Source: Glandiceps talaboti (taxonomy: Eukaryota > Hemichordata > Enteropneusta > Spengelidae). From it: a stretch of DNA of 64,000 bases. The stretch's first letter is position 1. Every line of letters starts with the position of its first letter. The stretch is from assembly GCF_964340395.1 (NCBI RefSeq), contig NC_135565.1, forward strand, positions 23,662,929 through 23,726,928. Reading direction: 5' to 3'. Positions 10,695-24,465 of this stretch are shown here, piece after piece. A model generated the notes under the pieces. The model worked only from the letters and a program-made list of their open reading frames with translations, was not told the DNA's origin and did not search any database. The position numbers and the translations under genes were made by a program.

Positions 10695-12991
10695 GTGTTG
10701 GAGTTGACGACATGTTCATAATGATAGCATCATGGCGGACGACATCTCCACGACTTTCAGTTGCAGAACGGCTTGGAGAGACATTCTCAGAAGCCGCATT
10801 GTCCATTACAATAACCAGTTTAACAGATGCATTGGCATTTGGTATCGGTGCCATCTCTAACTTTCCTTCGGTCAGGATATTTTGTTGTTATTGTGGCGTT
10901 GCCATAGTATTTGATTATCTTTACCAAATAACGTTTTTTGGTGGTTGCATGGCATTGATTGGTCATCGAGAAAAACAAAACAGACACTGCGTGACGATGA
11001 AAAAGGTAGTTTCTAAATCAAGGGCTCCTTCAAAGGCGTATAGATTGTTCTGCGCAGGTGGATTTTCCTCCAACCCAAATGATGACATAGACAATGCTAG
11101 TGAACATATAGTTTCGAAATTCTTTGCTAAGTACTACGGTCCTTTTATAACTAAAGGCTGGGTCAAATTTCTAACCTTGTTACTTTACTTTGGATACATT
11201 GGTTTAGCAATCTGGGGATGTTTTAGCCTTTCTGAAGGAATTCGTCCACGACAGTTAGCGTTAGATAATTCCTACACTGTCAACTATTACGACGCTGAAG
11301 AAAAGTACTTCCTAGATTATGGTCCTGTAATACAGTACGTCATCACAGAACATCAGGATTATTCGAACGAAGCAGTGCAGGCAGAAGTAAATAACGTTAT
11401 TGCGCAAGCTCACCAAAGTGAATACTTTTACAGCGAAAATAAGTACACAACTCAATGTTGGTTGCTTGATTATCTACAATTTCTTAATCAAACTGGTTTC
11501 ACATACACTGATGAAGATTCGTTCATATCTATACTTCGAAATAACTTCTTAAGTTCAGTCTACTTTGAACATTACAAATTAGACATAGCTTTTGATTCTA
11601 AGAACATGACAATTGAATCTTCGCGGTTTCTCGTAACATCTCGTAGCCTCTCAGCAGGAACAGTTGAAGAAAAGAAGGAATTTTTACATAAGTCAAGAAA
11701 TATTGCAGCTGAATCTTCACTTCCAATGATTGCATACAATCCCAGTTTTATATTTGATGACCATTTCGACGCCATTTTGCCGAGTATGATACAAAATATC
11801 CTAATTGCTGCCGCAGGTATGTTGCTTGTTTCTCTACTCCTCATACCCCAACCAATATGCAGTTTATACGTCACCGTTTCCATAGCATCCATAGTCGTTG
11901 GTGTTTTAGGCTACATGGCATTCTGGGATGTCGGACTTGATTTTGTTTCCATGATAACCATCGTAGTTTGCATTGGTTTCAGTGTTGACTATTCTGCTCA
12001 CGTGGCCTACATCTTCGTGATTTCACAACGAGATTCTCGCAATGAACGTGCCATCGATAGCCTACGCCTTTTGGGTCTACCAATTTTACAAAGTGTTTCC
12101 TCCACAATTCTGGCAATTATTCCAATTTACACAGGCAACACGTACGCATTTAGAGCAATATTTGAAACTTTATTCTTGGGAATATCTTTTGGTGGACTTC
12201 ATGGATTGTTGTTCCTTCCGACTTTACTATCCCTAATTGGTCCTGGAAAGATTGATACTAAATCGAAGGAAGAACTTCTCAACCGACCTGTTGATCTTTT
12301 GAAAACGTGGATAAAGGAAAGCAGTCAGCCTTATTGGAAAACACGTCTTAGACAAACTGAGTATGCGCAGAATTTAGCTTTTGACAATTCCAGCCTTGAT
12401 TATCATGTACATAATGTTCCAAATGGTCATCACATGACCACGTCTAATCCTATCATTGCTAACGGTGGTGCGACACGGTCCCTCCTACTAGATGTCAATC
12501 AAAATTATGAAGCAAGAAAGACTAGGTCACATAACGTTGATCCAAAACAGACAAAAGTTCCACCGAGAAGAAATATACCTCATAGAACAAGTCGCCGACC
12601 TCGTGAGCTCTACAGTGTTTCCTCGAACGCTCGCACCCAGGGCATTGGCAGAAGACAACATAAACACTCACACACGACTAGAATGGCCAATATTGCTGGG
12701 AAATATGATGCAAGACTTAGAAATAGCAAACCAAGACCACATACTGCAAATGGTGCTGCTGTACAAGGGAGAATGGAGATGATAGATGTAGACTCCATAC
12801 ATACATCAATAAGTCAATTCTACCAAGGAAATCATCAACGGTATTATTTACCGTATAATTCGAGAAGTCGTTCAAACGGAATCCCCGACAACGATTCATA
12901 CGATTTCTGGAACCAAAATATCGACATCAACCTCAGTAATAGTGAAAAATACTCGGAATTCAGTCAACGCAAATCACAAGGATTGTTTTAA
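10695..12991 (+). CDS. Patched-domain gene 1, shared second exon (TM4 to C-terminus)
   Basis: Acceptor TTTTGCAG at 10694; the first two bases complete the Gly codon begun in exon 1a or 1b. The exon encodes residues 335-1099. It begins with GVGVDDMF (TM4, GxxxD-type motif), followed by TM5-TM6 (FPSVRIFCCYCG..), TM7 near WVKFLTLLLYFGYIG, a second ectodomain with several NxS/T sites, and TM8-TM12 with the matching motif GFSVDYSAH at about 762-770 in TM10. The acidic residues of these two motifs are the proton- or cation-relay positions of the RND/Patched family. From about residue 850 a 250-residue basic, low-complexity cytoplasmic tail follows. Size and twelve-TM layout fit PTCHD3/DAF-6/PTR proteins. 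Relatives act in membrane sterol or lipid handling; the exact substrate is unknown. Confidence 0.93.
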
Positions 12992-13002
12992 AAATCGCAT
13001 TT

Positions 13003-13180
13003 CTTGTAATATCCAAAATGAGCATACCCACATACAAATGACTGCGGGATTCCTTGTAATATCCAAAATGAGCATACCCACATACAAATGACTGCGGGAT
13101 TCTTTGTAGTTTAGATATAATGTAGTCTGTCGTGATTGGAAAGGAGACCCTCTCACGTGATTGGAAAGGAGACCCTCTCA
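13003..13180 (+). repeat. Two adjacent tandem duplications in gene 1 3' UTR
   Basis: A 50-bp unit is repeated twice (13003-13052, 13053-13102) starting 12 bases after the stop codon. A separate 25-bp unit beginning CGTGATTGG follows twice (13131-13155, 13156-13180). Both pairs are nearly identical, so they are recent. Confidence 0.9.
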
Positions 13181-14284
13181 CACAAATAATATTTTTGGAT
13201 ATATACAACACTGATTAGCGTTAGTGTTTAGCCATGGAATAAAAATGGCATTTCCCACGATGCTTCACACAAGAAAGCTTGAGAAACTTTAAGATATTTT
13301 GAAAATTTAAAAGGATGAAGATCTGTAGAATTTGCCAATGAGTGAATATTGTCAAGTCTCTGAAGTTGTGAGATTCCTTTTCTTGAGTACTTGAAGAAAG
13401 TAATCAATAGTTGAAAAGTGCCAAAGTATCGACTGTCAATAGATGCTATTATATTTCTCTTTACACTTTAACTATGGGGTCGTAATAAATAACTAAGACA
13501 TTTATCATCTTCCAATTAATCGAAATATGTTATTGATTTCCTATATGATCATTTCAAATTCCTGTCACTGATATCAAGTATCAGATTTGAGTATACAGAA
13601 TGAATTACGATTATTGAAATATGTTTGCATGTTTTCAAATCAATTGTTTGTATTTCTAATTTATCCCTACATGTAATTATATTGTTTGTATTGACTATAT
13701 GGCTGTCTCCTTGCTAACGCTGTGTTATCAATGTTTTCATATAATGCCTAACCCATGATGTATTTTGACATCCAAAATGAATACGGAATCGGAAACAGTA
13801 ACTCCAATTGCAAAGCTCCCACGTTAATCTAATTATATTTCATTCTAATGTAAATCAATATATACTATTTATTTTGATCATCACTTTACGTCACGTGACT
13901 GCTAATTGACATTTATCAACTGTTTACTGAACTCTTCTGACTGAAATACGAATCACTAATTACAAATCCCTGTTAAAAACCGTGTCCCATCTATGTATAC
14001 TTTTTCAAGACTTCATCTAAATGTTACCTTTTAAAGCGATCAAGATTGTTTTTTATATTCACTTTATTTCTCCAAGAGTGGGTTTTACCACATTCTTTGG
14101 TGTCTGGATAGCTCACGACAGTAAACGTTTAGTGCTATATTGGATGCAATATATTTTTAACAAATAGTATATTGTGGTTGTATTATTATAATATAAAGGT
14201 TGCATTTATCGAGAAGTATTTCTAATAAATATTACACTGTATGTGATGCATTGTCAAATGTTTTCTTCATCTTAGCTGAAATTC
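13181..14284. other. 3' flank of Patched gene 1
   Basis: AT-rich, no ORF of note. AATAAA occurs at 13238-13243 and 13484-13489. The rest up to the ATGT microsatellite shows no recognisable feature. Confidence 0.5.
13484..13489 (+). promoter_or_regulatory. Candidate poly(A) signal, Patched gene 1
   Basis: AATAAA about 490 bases after the stop codon. An earlier AATAAA at 13238 is the alternative. Confidence 0.4.
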
Positions 14285-14460
14285 ATGTATGTATGTATGT
14301 ATGTATGTATGTATGTATGTATGTATGTATGTATGTATGTATGTATGTATGTATGTATGTATGTCTATCTCTGTATGTGTCTCTGTCTGTCTCTGTCTGT
14401 CTGTCTGTCTGTCTGTGTCTGTCTGTCTGTCTGTCCGTCCGTCCGTCCGTCCGTCCGTCC

Positions 14461-14522
<62 letters not shown>

Positions 14523-14526
14523 GTCT
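14285..14526. repeat. Compound (ATGT)n (GTCT)n (GTCC)n microsatellite
   Basis: About 78 bp of ATGT, then GTCT repeats with a block of GTCC units near 14433-14462 inside. The long ORFs across it are translation artefacts of the repeat. Confidence 0.97.
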
Positions 14527-17131
14527 GTTCATTTGTGCCAAATGACTAAACTCATTGATACTTATAATAACTGTAAAAATGTCGATGGAAGTTTGATACT
14601 GTGAAACAGTCTTAGTATGATGGCTCCAAAAATAGTTATTACTTCGACTTGATGATGGTGTATACATAGACAGCATGGTATTTGAAAGACGATGATAGCA
14701 ATGTAGTGAATGTTATACATACAATTTGATTTGAGTGGTTTAAGGTTGAACTAAGATGCTGCGTTAGCTATCATATAGCCAAACGGCCCTAAAAATAGAG
14801 AAGACGAATATGATACGTTTAGTGGTATCATCATATCTATGGAAGCTCCTTCATATCAAGGCGACCAACCAATCTCTCCAATGAAACGAAGAAAACCTTA
14901 AGGAGATGGCCGCTAATAGTTCGTAGGATGGCGAGAAATGGTTGTAAGGTCGTCTTGTATAAAGTGTCTACAGGATACCACGTTTACAAGTGATCATCGT
15001 GACCCAAGTTGACCCCGCCTTGTTCAGAAAGTCGTGGATTGTCTTACTTAGTCATCGTGTACGTGGCATCATGACAATACGAAGACGATTCAAATCTGTC
15101 ACCGAGAACTTGAACATGATGGAATTTGATTCTATATTGCCAAGTAAGTAATCTGAGGTAAGTTTTATTTGTTTTGTGTGCTGTGCAAATGTCGTCAGCA
15201 ATACTTTAGGTAGCATTCCTGGTGTTCCTTAGTAGCTGAAATTATATACTTGGGTTTCGACTGTTGAGAAAACAAGGACGATTTCTTTCACAAGGTGAGG
15301 TCATTGTTGCTATGATCAACCACCAACACAGCGCTATCCGGTTGAGACCTCATATAACGAAATATGTCAAAAAAGCAGTAGTGCAAAGCATCTTCCCGCC
15401 AAAATATTTGTCGAATCTCAACTTTCTTTTGGCCTAAGTTATATTGGATGTCACTCAATTTATATCAAACTTGTGGTTTAAAAATGACAACATGAATGTA
15501 TGTTTGATAAATTTGGAATCTGGATGTTATGTCTGGTACTACTAAGTTCTAGGGGTCAACACTAAGGTCAAATAAGAAGTATACAAATGAACGCCGTTAT
15601 ATCTGTTCGTTAAGGATGATATTTCTGTCGATGCGACAGTACAGAAGATACTATCTGAATTCCGACACTGAAGTTCGTAATTTTTCTTGTTGAAAATTGG
15701 ATTTTTTGCTACTTACAATGTTATACGTTCATCATAAGTTATGACCTCGTTCGTATGTTCTGTCCTCGATCTCTGGGGTCAAATTGTTACTGTCAGTTGA
15801 TTTAATCAATTGAAAGTTATGTTGATAATGACAGTAATTGGTATAAATGATGATAATAAATGTTGCGAATTCTTAATATTCGAGATGTTTGTCATCAAAG
15901 GGTGATATTTCAGGCAGTGGATATCACATTCATGACGGCGTGAATTGACCTGACCTCAAGTTAAACTATGTGTTACTCGGGGATGACACATTCCAGCGAT
16001 GGAAACTGACACCATATTACGGCTTGACAAAAACATAAAATAAAAAGTTTAGAATGGAAGAGAGATATTATCATGAAATAACGCTAGCAAAACGTGCATA
16101 CATTAACTATTCTCAAGGCAGATTTTGTAGATATGTGATTCTTCAACATGGACTAAGTTTAACTTGTTCATTATGGGGTTATATCTTGGTTGTTTTTTTC
16201 GTGGTTTTCATCCAATAATTTTTAATTTTTTAAATTTGATTCGTTTGTAATATTTATTTTCTTCTGTAAGTTATAGATGAGGTGAATGGAAATAATCTGA
16301 ATTGTATACATTGAATATCTTTGAGTGAAAATATGACAACTTTTGATTTTTTCGCAATTGTGTGCTGTATACTTGTTAAGCAGGGTCATTCAAGGCAGGT
16401 TGCTGTCTGCCACAAAGATCATTACATATATGTTATTTGTTGTAAGTATAGTAAAAGTTGTAGGTGTCTGAATTTCATTCTTATTAATAACGAATGTTGT
16501 ATACATTTAATTACTAGATGAATTTAAATGCTTTCATTCTGAACACCATATTGTATACAGGCAATTTAATCAAGGAAAGGGACATGTAACACATAATAAT
16601 GATAATGATAAAATAACAATTTCTTTTGTTATTGTTTAACTGGTAAATTATCATTTATTAATAATAGCTACTGTGCTTGAAAGTGACATTCCTGAAGGCT
16701 GGTTTTAGGCAAAACTGAAGGTTGATGTAACATGATATCAATATGGCCTTACATAAATTACCAAAAGGTTGACTCACCACAGAACAAAACTCTCTTAATC
16801 TCCATCTTGTATAGTCTTTATAGTGTCTCAATACTGATACATTTCTTACACGATGTAGATATTTTGAAACAAGTCACCTACCCATGTAGACACAGTGTGC
16901 TGTACTTGAGTTGTCAACTATTATATAACAAAACTAGCAACATGATGAACCATGTACGATTGATACTGTACTTAACTACTCATACAATGATATTAAACGT
17001 TATGAAACTCGTCTAGGACAAATCTACTTGAATGTATCACTTTTCATACGTCTTAGGTTTACAATGAAGGTCGAATTAATTTTCTAAATAGCAATGACTT
17101 TTTCCTTTACATGCAATATGCATGGAACGTG
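14527..17131. other. Intergenic, no gene recognised
   Basis: AT-rich sequence with only short ORFs. An ATG at 15071 opens 73 bp that end in a good donor (CCAA|GTAAGTAA at 15144), but no matching downstream exon can be identified, so it is not called. Confidence 0.4.
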
Positions 17132-17175
<44 letters not shown>

Positions 17176-17176
17176 C
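17132..17176. repeat. (CAA)n microsatellite
   Basis: About 14 AAC/CAA triplets. The reverse complement of the TGT repeat at 8.6 kb. Confidence 0.95.
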
Positions 17177-17410
17177 GTTTGTATATATCATAGCACACTA
17201 GTAAAGCTGACGAAAAAACGCTAAACACCCTACATGGTGACATCAATTGATGTCAGTCCATTCCCACTATTTTCTTTTCCTTTTTATTGAAATCGTTGTA
17301 ATTAGGGAAATACATATTTTCATGATATTTCAGATCACCGAGCGTCCGTAGTGTGAATGATATTATTATCCTGAAAATAACCAATGTGTATCTACATAAT
17401 TAATTATAAA

Positions 17411-17481
17411 TACATACATACATACATACATACATACATACATACATACACATACATACATACATGCATACATACATACAT

Positions 17482-17514
<33 letters not shown>

Positions 17515-17701
17515 TACATACATACATACATACATACATACATACATACATACATACATAAATACATACATACATACATACATACATACATACACACATA
17601 CACACATACATACATACACACATACATACATACATACATACATACATACATACATACATACATACATACATACACATACATACATACATATACACACACA
17701 T

Positions 17702-17762
<61 letters not shown>
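17411..17762. repeat. (ATAC)n/(AC)n compound microsatellite
   Basis: About 350 bp of ATAC units interrupted by AC dinucleotide blocks. ORFs of IHTYIHTY or MYVCMYVC type on both strands are artefacts. Confidence 0.97.
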
Positions 17763-17763
<1 letters not shown>

Positions 17764-17872
17764 GTTTATTGCATCAGGTCAACTGACCCATGAGCTAACA
17801 AGTCACAAATAAATAGACAATAACTATACATTGGTTATATTTAAACTTAGTGGAGAAGATACAAATTTGTGA

Positions 17873-18010
17873 TTACATACATACATACATACATACATAC
17901 AATATTACATACATACATACGTACGTACGTACATACATACATACATACATACATACATACATACATACATACATACATACATACATACATACATACGTAC
18001 ATACGTACGT
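17873..18010. repeat. (ATAC)n microsatellite with GTAC variants
   Basis: About 138 bp of ATAC units with GTAC blocks near 17919 and 17996. Confidence 0.96.
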
Positions 18011-20463
18011 ATTGCATAAAACAAAGCGTGAAACGACTGACGCCAGTCTAAGACAAAACCCGTAGCTCGTGAAGTAGAATGTCACTTCGTACAACTCCTT
18101 ATATGAATACTGTGCTGATCTGAACAAATTAAAAATATGCTACTCTAATACCGAAATGTATTTCATCACAACGTAACTAATTGATATTTACTAGTATTTA
18201 CTAGTATGTCGACTAAATAAACGATGTCATGCCTGCTTTTTGGAACCGCGATACAAACTCTGAAATGAATTGAAATAAGTATCAGGAGACAAACTATATA
18301 ATATGTAAACGTTTATAGGTGTCACATATGTAAATTACCTGACTTTTGTCAAGTTAAATAAATACATAAATACATAAAATAAGAAACCTGTCAACTTTAG
18401 AGTGATTTTATGATTATGCCAATATACATGAACCAATACTGGATAAGGTACATGTAAGTATTTGAGGACAGAAACATGATACAACAAATTTGACTATCTA
18501 ACTTAATATCTTAGTGATATAGAATGCCTAGTATTTTTAGGCCATGAATGTTGCAAGTCAATATTGTCTGATTGCGGAGTGCACACCAGTCATTACTAAT
18601 AGTAAAGTGTTGGTTTCGACGTGTATACCGACCGGTATATTTTACATGTACTGTTGAAAAGCGGATCTAAATCACTCACGTAATTATAAACCACAATTTA
18701 CGTCATTAAGTGTACACCGCTGACCTCTTGAACTGACGCTTTCACCTTTTTTCGAAGTTGTTTCGTCGAATAGAATGAGTTATTGTAAGTAAATACTTGG
18801 AAAGCAGGAGTCACTCCTCTGACTTTACACTCTTGACCTCCCTTTTCTTTTGAACAAGGAAGAAAGAATTTTTTTTGTCCCAGTGTAATGAGGTCATAAA
18901 AACTGTTTCATGACTGCTTACTGTTCTGAACTTCATTATGGCAACAAGTTCAGAACTGCATAATATCAATATATGTATATACTCGCCGCGAATACGATTA
19001 AATCAAGTAACTACATTAATGTTTGTATGTGTTCGTAGTTAGAAAACAAACTTGCTATTTTTGCTGTAGGTTTTTATTTTCATAGTAATTCAACAGAACT
19101 AACATTCTAAACTATTTCCTAATATCAAAATTAAGTGCATACCCAGCTAGTGATGTCATAGAATTGTTCTAAATGTAGAAAGTGCACGTGACTACAGGTA
19201 CAGACAATAGAGGGACTGTACAAGTCTCAGCCTCATGTGGTTCTGATGTAATGTTATAATAATACACGCTTACTTGCGCACTTTCTCGTGATTGGTCCAC
19301 CTGGCATACCAGTAATTACACGCTGACTGCTGTTTGAAGTTATACTGTTCATGTAATGCATGTAGCTGCGTATTGTACCCTATAGAGAAACAAATCTATA
19401 GCGCAAAACAATATTGTACTTAATACCATTATAATACTATGCCACTAATTTTCAATTGCAACGTTTGATTTGAGTTATACACACCTAAGGCGAGGATTAC
19501 CGGTACCCAATTAGTCTGATACATTTCACATATAGTTGGTCTATAGACTTTTGTATATAAGTGTCAGTTGAATTAAACTTAAAGTATATCTATCCATGTT
19601 CAAGTTGTATTTAGTTAATTAAACCATGCGATCTTAATAAATAAAAGCATTTTCTTCTTCTTTCAATAGTTCGTGTTTCTTTCTATTCCGATTTCTTTCT
19701 TTCGGACAGATATACGGAAGAAGGAAATAAAGCTGTTCGTCTAGGGTTACGTATCCGTAAAGTCTATTCATAAAATTTGTATAGAAAGCTTTAGTTGGAC
19801 ACAAATACTGGTAACCTGTTTATATGGCAATTTGAGATCACCAATAAAGAACCTGTTATGAATCTTTGGATTTAGTTGTCGTCGTGGATTTTAAATTTAA
19901 ACTTGTTACTGATCAGACATACGAACGTTCGCCAATAATTAACCAATAGAAGATAGAAGATCATCGAAAAAGCATTTTTAATGAATAAACGAATTTACAT
20001 AATTTATGTAAATTAACATTGAGAAATGATTACTAAATTATTTCAATTTAGTAAATGCACTGACTCAAGATTTATACGAGAAGTAGTCACTACTAGTAGA
20101 AATGTCGCCCTCTATTGATTCTAGTGAGAGTGTAAAATAATATATTATAATATTATTATTTGATCACGAGTGAACTCGAGAAATTAATTATTAATGATTT
20201 CATGGAAAGCGCACGATTGCGTTGATGTAGAGCTAGGAATAGACATTTCACAATTTGGTCACACGCTAGCTCATGTTTACCTGTTCTCATTGTATATATC
20301 TACCTGTCAACAATAAGGAAATGTATTTTCTATTAATATTTCGACACTAATGTCGGGATAAATAAGGACAAGTAGACAGTGACATCATCGTTTATTTACA
20401 TACGATCAAGAATCCAGTATTGCGCACAACTCTCACTGATCAGCAACATCAACTGTAAACAAC
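18011..20463. other. Upstream region of Patched gene 2
   Basis: No coding exon seen. There is a perfect 11-bp hairpin (18923-18933 with 18946-18956, 12-nt loop) and a weak TATA-like GATAAATAAG at 20357-20366, about 100 bases before the gene 2 ATG. Otherwise featureless AT-rich DNA. Confidence 0.4.
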
Positions 20464-21469
20464 ATGGCGTGCAATTTTCAGTTCGATTGCATAGAAAAGC
20501 GTTTAGCTTTACTTTTCTATCGTCATGGCAGATTCATCGGTCAACACCCTTTACCGTTCCTCATCATTCCAGTTTTAGTCGCACTTGGACTTGCCTGTGG
20601 GATGGTGTTTTTCACACAGAACACTAACGTCGAATACCTGTTTACGCCAGAGGATAGTCAAGCGATGCAAGACCGAGTGCGTGTAGAGGAACTATTTTCA
20701 TTTGACGACAACGACAGGTTTCAAGGATTGAGACAGACAACATTAGGTCTGTATGGACGTTTGATTTTGACTTCTACTGATGGCGGTGATGTAATGAGAG
20801 AAAATATTCTGATTGAAATTTTGAAACTTCATGATCACGTGATGGATATTAATACAACAGAGAACAACAACATTTATCAATACGAAGATTTGTGTGGAAA
20901 ATGGAAAGGTGACTGCAACCAAAATGCTATACTTCAAGTCCTGAACTTTGACGCTACAACCATAGATGCCATCAACTTCACGTACCCAATTCATTCAGTA
21001 AATCCGACCGTACAAGTCTTCATAGGCAGTGGTCTTGGCGGGGTGGACTTGCACGATGATGGAGAAACTATCAAATCAACTGAAGCCATGCAGCTCTTTT
21101 ATTTCCTGAGGCATAGCAGTGTGGAAGAAGACAAACGAAGCAAGGCATGGGAGATAGAATTCTTAAACAAGATGGCTGAATATAAATCTGATGATGTCAA
21201 AATTGCATATTTTACATCACAGACGCAAGAACTCGAACTTGCCGAAAGCAGTCTGAGTGTAATTCCCCGCTTTTCCATAACGTTCAGTGTGTTGATTACC
21301 TTCTCTATTGTATGCTGTGTGATGGCTGATTGGGTACGTAGTAAACCATGGTTAGGTCAGCTTGGTGTACTGTCTGCTGGGTTGGCTGTCATCTCATCTC
21401 TTGGTTTGTGTAGTTATTGTGGTCTACCATTCATCAATGTAGTCGCCTCTATGCCATTTCTGATTTTAG
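20464..21469 (+). CDS. Patched-domain gene 2, first coding exon
   Basis: Encodes residues 1-335 plus one base of a second PTCHD3-like protein. It starts MACNFQFDCIEKRLALLF, aligning with gene 1 from the FDCIEKRL motif, and the start context AACAACATGG is favourable. TM1 lies at about residues 29-52, the first ectodomain carries DLCGKWKGDC, and TM2-TM3 end at MPFLILG. The donor G|GTAAGTTTT at 21470 cuts in phase 1 at the same codon as in gene 1. It is clearly paralogous to exons 1a/1b but far more diverged than they are from each other, so the gene 1/gene 2 split is older than the exon 1a/1b duplication. Confidence 0.93.
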
Positions 21470-22426
21470 GTAAGTTTTCCTTCATACATATTATGGGCTA
21501 TAAAATATTTGTCAAATTTTTGAGACCGGCTGGAGGATTTATCCCTTTGTGCTACACAACTAACTGAACCAAATTTGAAGATATGTAAACAGTGGTGCAG
21601 CAGATATTGCTGCCATAGCAACAGCAGCAGCCGCAAAACAACACAAACAACGACAACATTAAAACCAAAAACAACAACACATCCACTACATGTATTACCA
21701 CTGGTCCATTATTATCACCGATGTACTACTTCTATTAGAGAAGACTGCAGTAAATGAATACAATTTATATCTGTATACGGAAACTGTAGGTATTTATTCA
21801 GTTTGTATATACTCGACATCCGGGATCAATCCCTTGAACAGTGTAATGGACAATTCGTGGCCATTCAGATGTTATATGGCAGTAATTACTTACAGTCACG
21901 TGATTATGTATCACAAGTACGTTCGGTTGATTATGATCCATGCTACACTTCCTTTTCAATATATTGACGAAAACACAGTTTCCATTATCAAATTGTTGAA
22001 TACGTTGTGAATTAAAATTTAATTCAAGAAAAAAGACAATTGAAGCTTGCAACTTTGTTTTTATCTCAGACTAAATCGTTAACTTGATTTATATCTTAAA
22101 AGTTGGCTTTTCCATCCATGATATAAAATCATCACAATCGCAAATGAAATAAACTTATTTTGCAAGACGTACGTCTTTAACTTCAAGTTGAATTTTCTGA
22201 CCATGGTATTTAATACTTAGACTGTAAAATACGGTACATTGTGTCAGTCTTCTGTTGTGGGTGCTGGTTGATAGGTGTGGCACTACAACTCGTATCTTAC
22301 AGTCTAGGTATTACGTATTACGTATATCACGTACATGGTTTGATATTCAACGGGTTGTCATGACGTCACAGAGGTCGCTTCGTGATAATCAAAATCAAAA
22401 TGGCTTTTACTGTCTTCATATTATAG
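21470..22426 (+). other. Intron of Patched gene 2
   Basis: GT at 21470 and AG at 22425-22426 (CATATTATAG). 957 bp. Near 22262-22305 it holds a fragment (GCTGGTTGATAG.. then CGTATCTTACAG) resembling the dispersed repeat at 1503. No additional exon. Confidence 0.85.
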
Positions 22427-24465
22427 GTATTGGTGTGGATGACATGTTCATTATGATCGCAGCATGGCGTCAAACACCTCCAAATGACCCCGTTGAAGAA
22501 CGTATGGGAAAGGCATTCAAAGAGGCAGCTGCGTCTATCACAATTACCAGTATCACAGACTTTCTGGCCTTCTGTATCGGTGCGATCACGTTCTTTCCAT
22601 CGGTTCGTATATTCTGTTTTTACACCGGTATCGCTGTGTTATTTGACTACGCCTACCAAATTACGTTCTTCGGTGCGTGTATGACGCTGATGGGACGTCG
22701 AGAAGCGGCTAACCGACACTGTATGACGTGCATGAAGGTACGACCGAAGGAAGAAGTCGGGGATTCTCCAGCCTATAGGCTCTTCTGTGCTGGAGGGTCG
22801 TCTGAAAAAACGCCACCGAAGGTGGAAGATAATGAACACTTCTGTACGAAGGTATTCCAGCGATTATATGGTCCTTTCATAGTCACTCTGCCGGTGAAAA
22901 TAATTACCGTGTTGGCCTTTGTGGTTTATTTGACTGTCGCTATTTGGGGGTGTCTACAACTCCAGGAGGGTATACGATTGAAAAACCTTGCCAACGATGA
23001 CTCATACGCAGTACAATTCTACAATCTAGAGGACGAGTACTTCAAGGTGTACGGGCCAGCAGTTACCATAGCAATAAATGATGAAGTTGACTATTCTGAC
23101 ACCTCCGTTCAGAATGAGATTGAAAATGTTATCAGAGATATCGAAGAAAGTGATTATTTCCATGACAACAAAGCAGTGACGCAGTCATGGTTGAGAGACT
23201 TTCTGCGATTCATGAATGTTACAGGTTTAACCTACACCGATTATTCTACTTTCGTTTTAAATCTCAGAAATTCGTTCCTGACGTTACCACTTCCATACGA
23301 AATTGACATCAATTTCAGTGAAGACAATACAAGTATTACGTCATCAAGGTTCTATGTTTTCTCTAAAGACATGAGCACAGCAAATCGTGAACGTGAAATG
23401 ATGATTGAAGTCAGACATATTATCGAGAAGTCTGACATCAAACTGATCGCTTTTCATCCCGCGTTTGTATTTTATGAGCAATACATTGCAGTGTTGCCAA
23501 ACACACTACAAAATATTGGCATCGCAGCGGCAGCCATGTTTGTAGTGTCACTGGTCTTGATTCCTCATCCTATATGTTCAATATACGTCACTGTCGCTAT
23601 AGCAACAATTTCAACTGGAGTTGTCGGCTACATGACATTATGGAATGTAAGATTAGACTCTATTTCTATGATCAACATAATCATCTGTATCGGGTTCAGT
23701 GTTGACTTCTCGGCACACATCACGTATGCCTTTGTCATTGCCCCACACGAATCTCGTGACAAACGAGCCATCGAAGCATTGCACTTACTCGGTTGGCCGA
23801 TACTACAAGGAGCTCTTTCGACAATTCTCGGAGTCGCAGCGTTGGCAACTTCAGATTCCTATGTATTTCGGACATTTTTCAAGACTATGTTCCTAGTCAT
23901 ACTTATCGGGGCATTTCATGGTTTACTTTTCTTACCTGTCTTCTTGACGTTGATTGGTCCATGTAAGCCGACACGTAAGACTGAAAATGGCGCCAAGAAG
24001 AATCATGAACGAGAGATGGAATCGTACATCAACCCGGCACTGGTGATTAATGAGAAGGGCAAGTTGGGTGATATTAATGAGATGGGTCTAGAAAAAGTCA
24101 AATTAGGTGATATTGAGCCCACCACAAGCGTCTCAACGTCAAACCCAGGTACTTCAGAAAATGAAACACGTTTGCCTGGGACAGTGACTCCAACAGAAGA
24201 AAAGATGGTATTAAAGTCGCCAACGAACGAGGAAGAACGAATGGAAAAATTAGGTAACATAGAAGAAGACACAGATAGTATTATCGAAAAGAAGGTAGCG
24301 TCAACCAATGAAAGGGCAGATATAGGATTATCAACTTCAGATGAAATATCGGCACCTGGAGATATCACAGCCGAACCGACAACTCAAGACGACACAGTGA
24401 AGAATGAGAAGGCAGACGACGAAAAGATGGAGGCAATGGAGAGTCTTACAGACTTAGATCAATAG
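22427..24465 (+). CDS. Patched-domain gene 2, second exon
   Basis: Completes a 1014-residue Patched/RND-family protein. It begins with the spliced GIGVDDMFIM (TM4), then TM5-TM6, TM7 (IITVLAFVVYLTVAIW), a second ectodomain, and TM8-TM12 with GFSVDFSAH at about 758-766 in TM10. After the last membrane segment (about residue 847) comes an acidic, Thr/Glu/Lys-rich cytoplasmic tail of about 165 residues. The tail holds three copies of a KLGDI/KLGNI motif (codons near 24061, 24100 and 24247). This tail is unlike the basic tail of gene 1, so the two paralogues probably differ in intracellular partners. Catalytic-type acidic residues in both GxxxD motifs are intact. The true start of the exon is the splice acceptor, not the in-frame intron sequence before it. 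Confidence 0.93.

Noticed and set aside
15071-15143. Possible first coding exon (MTIRRRFKSVTENL..) with a good donor in phase 1
   Set aside because: No matching downstream exon or homology; too short to support alone.
17411-18010. Long MYVC/IHTY ORFs on both strands
   Set aside because: Direct translation of ATAC/AC microsatellite; no splice or start signals and no family match.
22255-22426. Upstream extension of the gene 2 second-exon ORF (MWVLVDRCG..)
   Set aside because: It precedes a good acceptor, and splicing at 22427 restores the family sequence; the extension is intronic.
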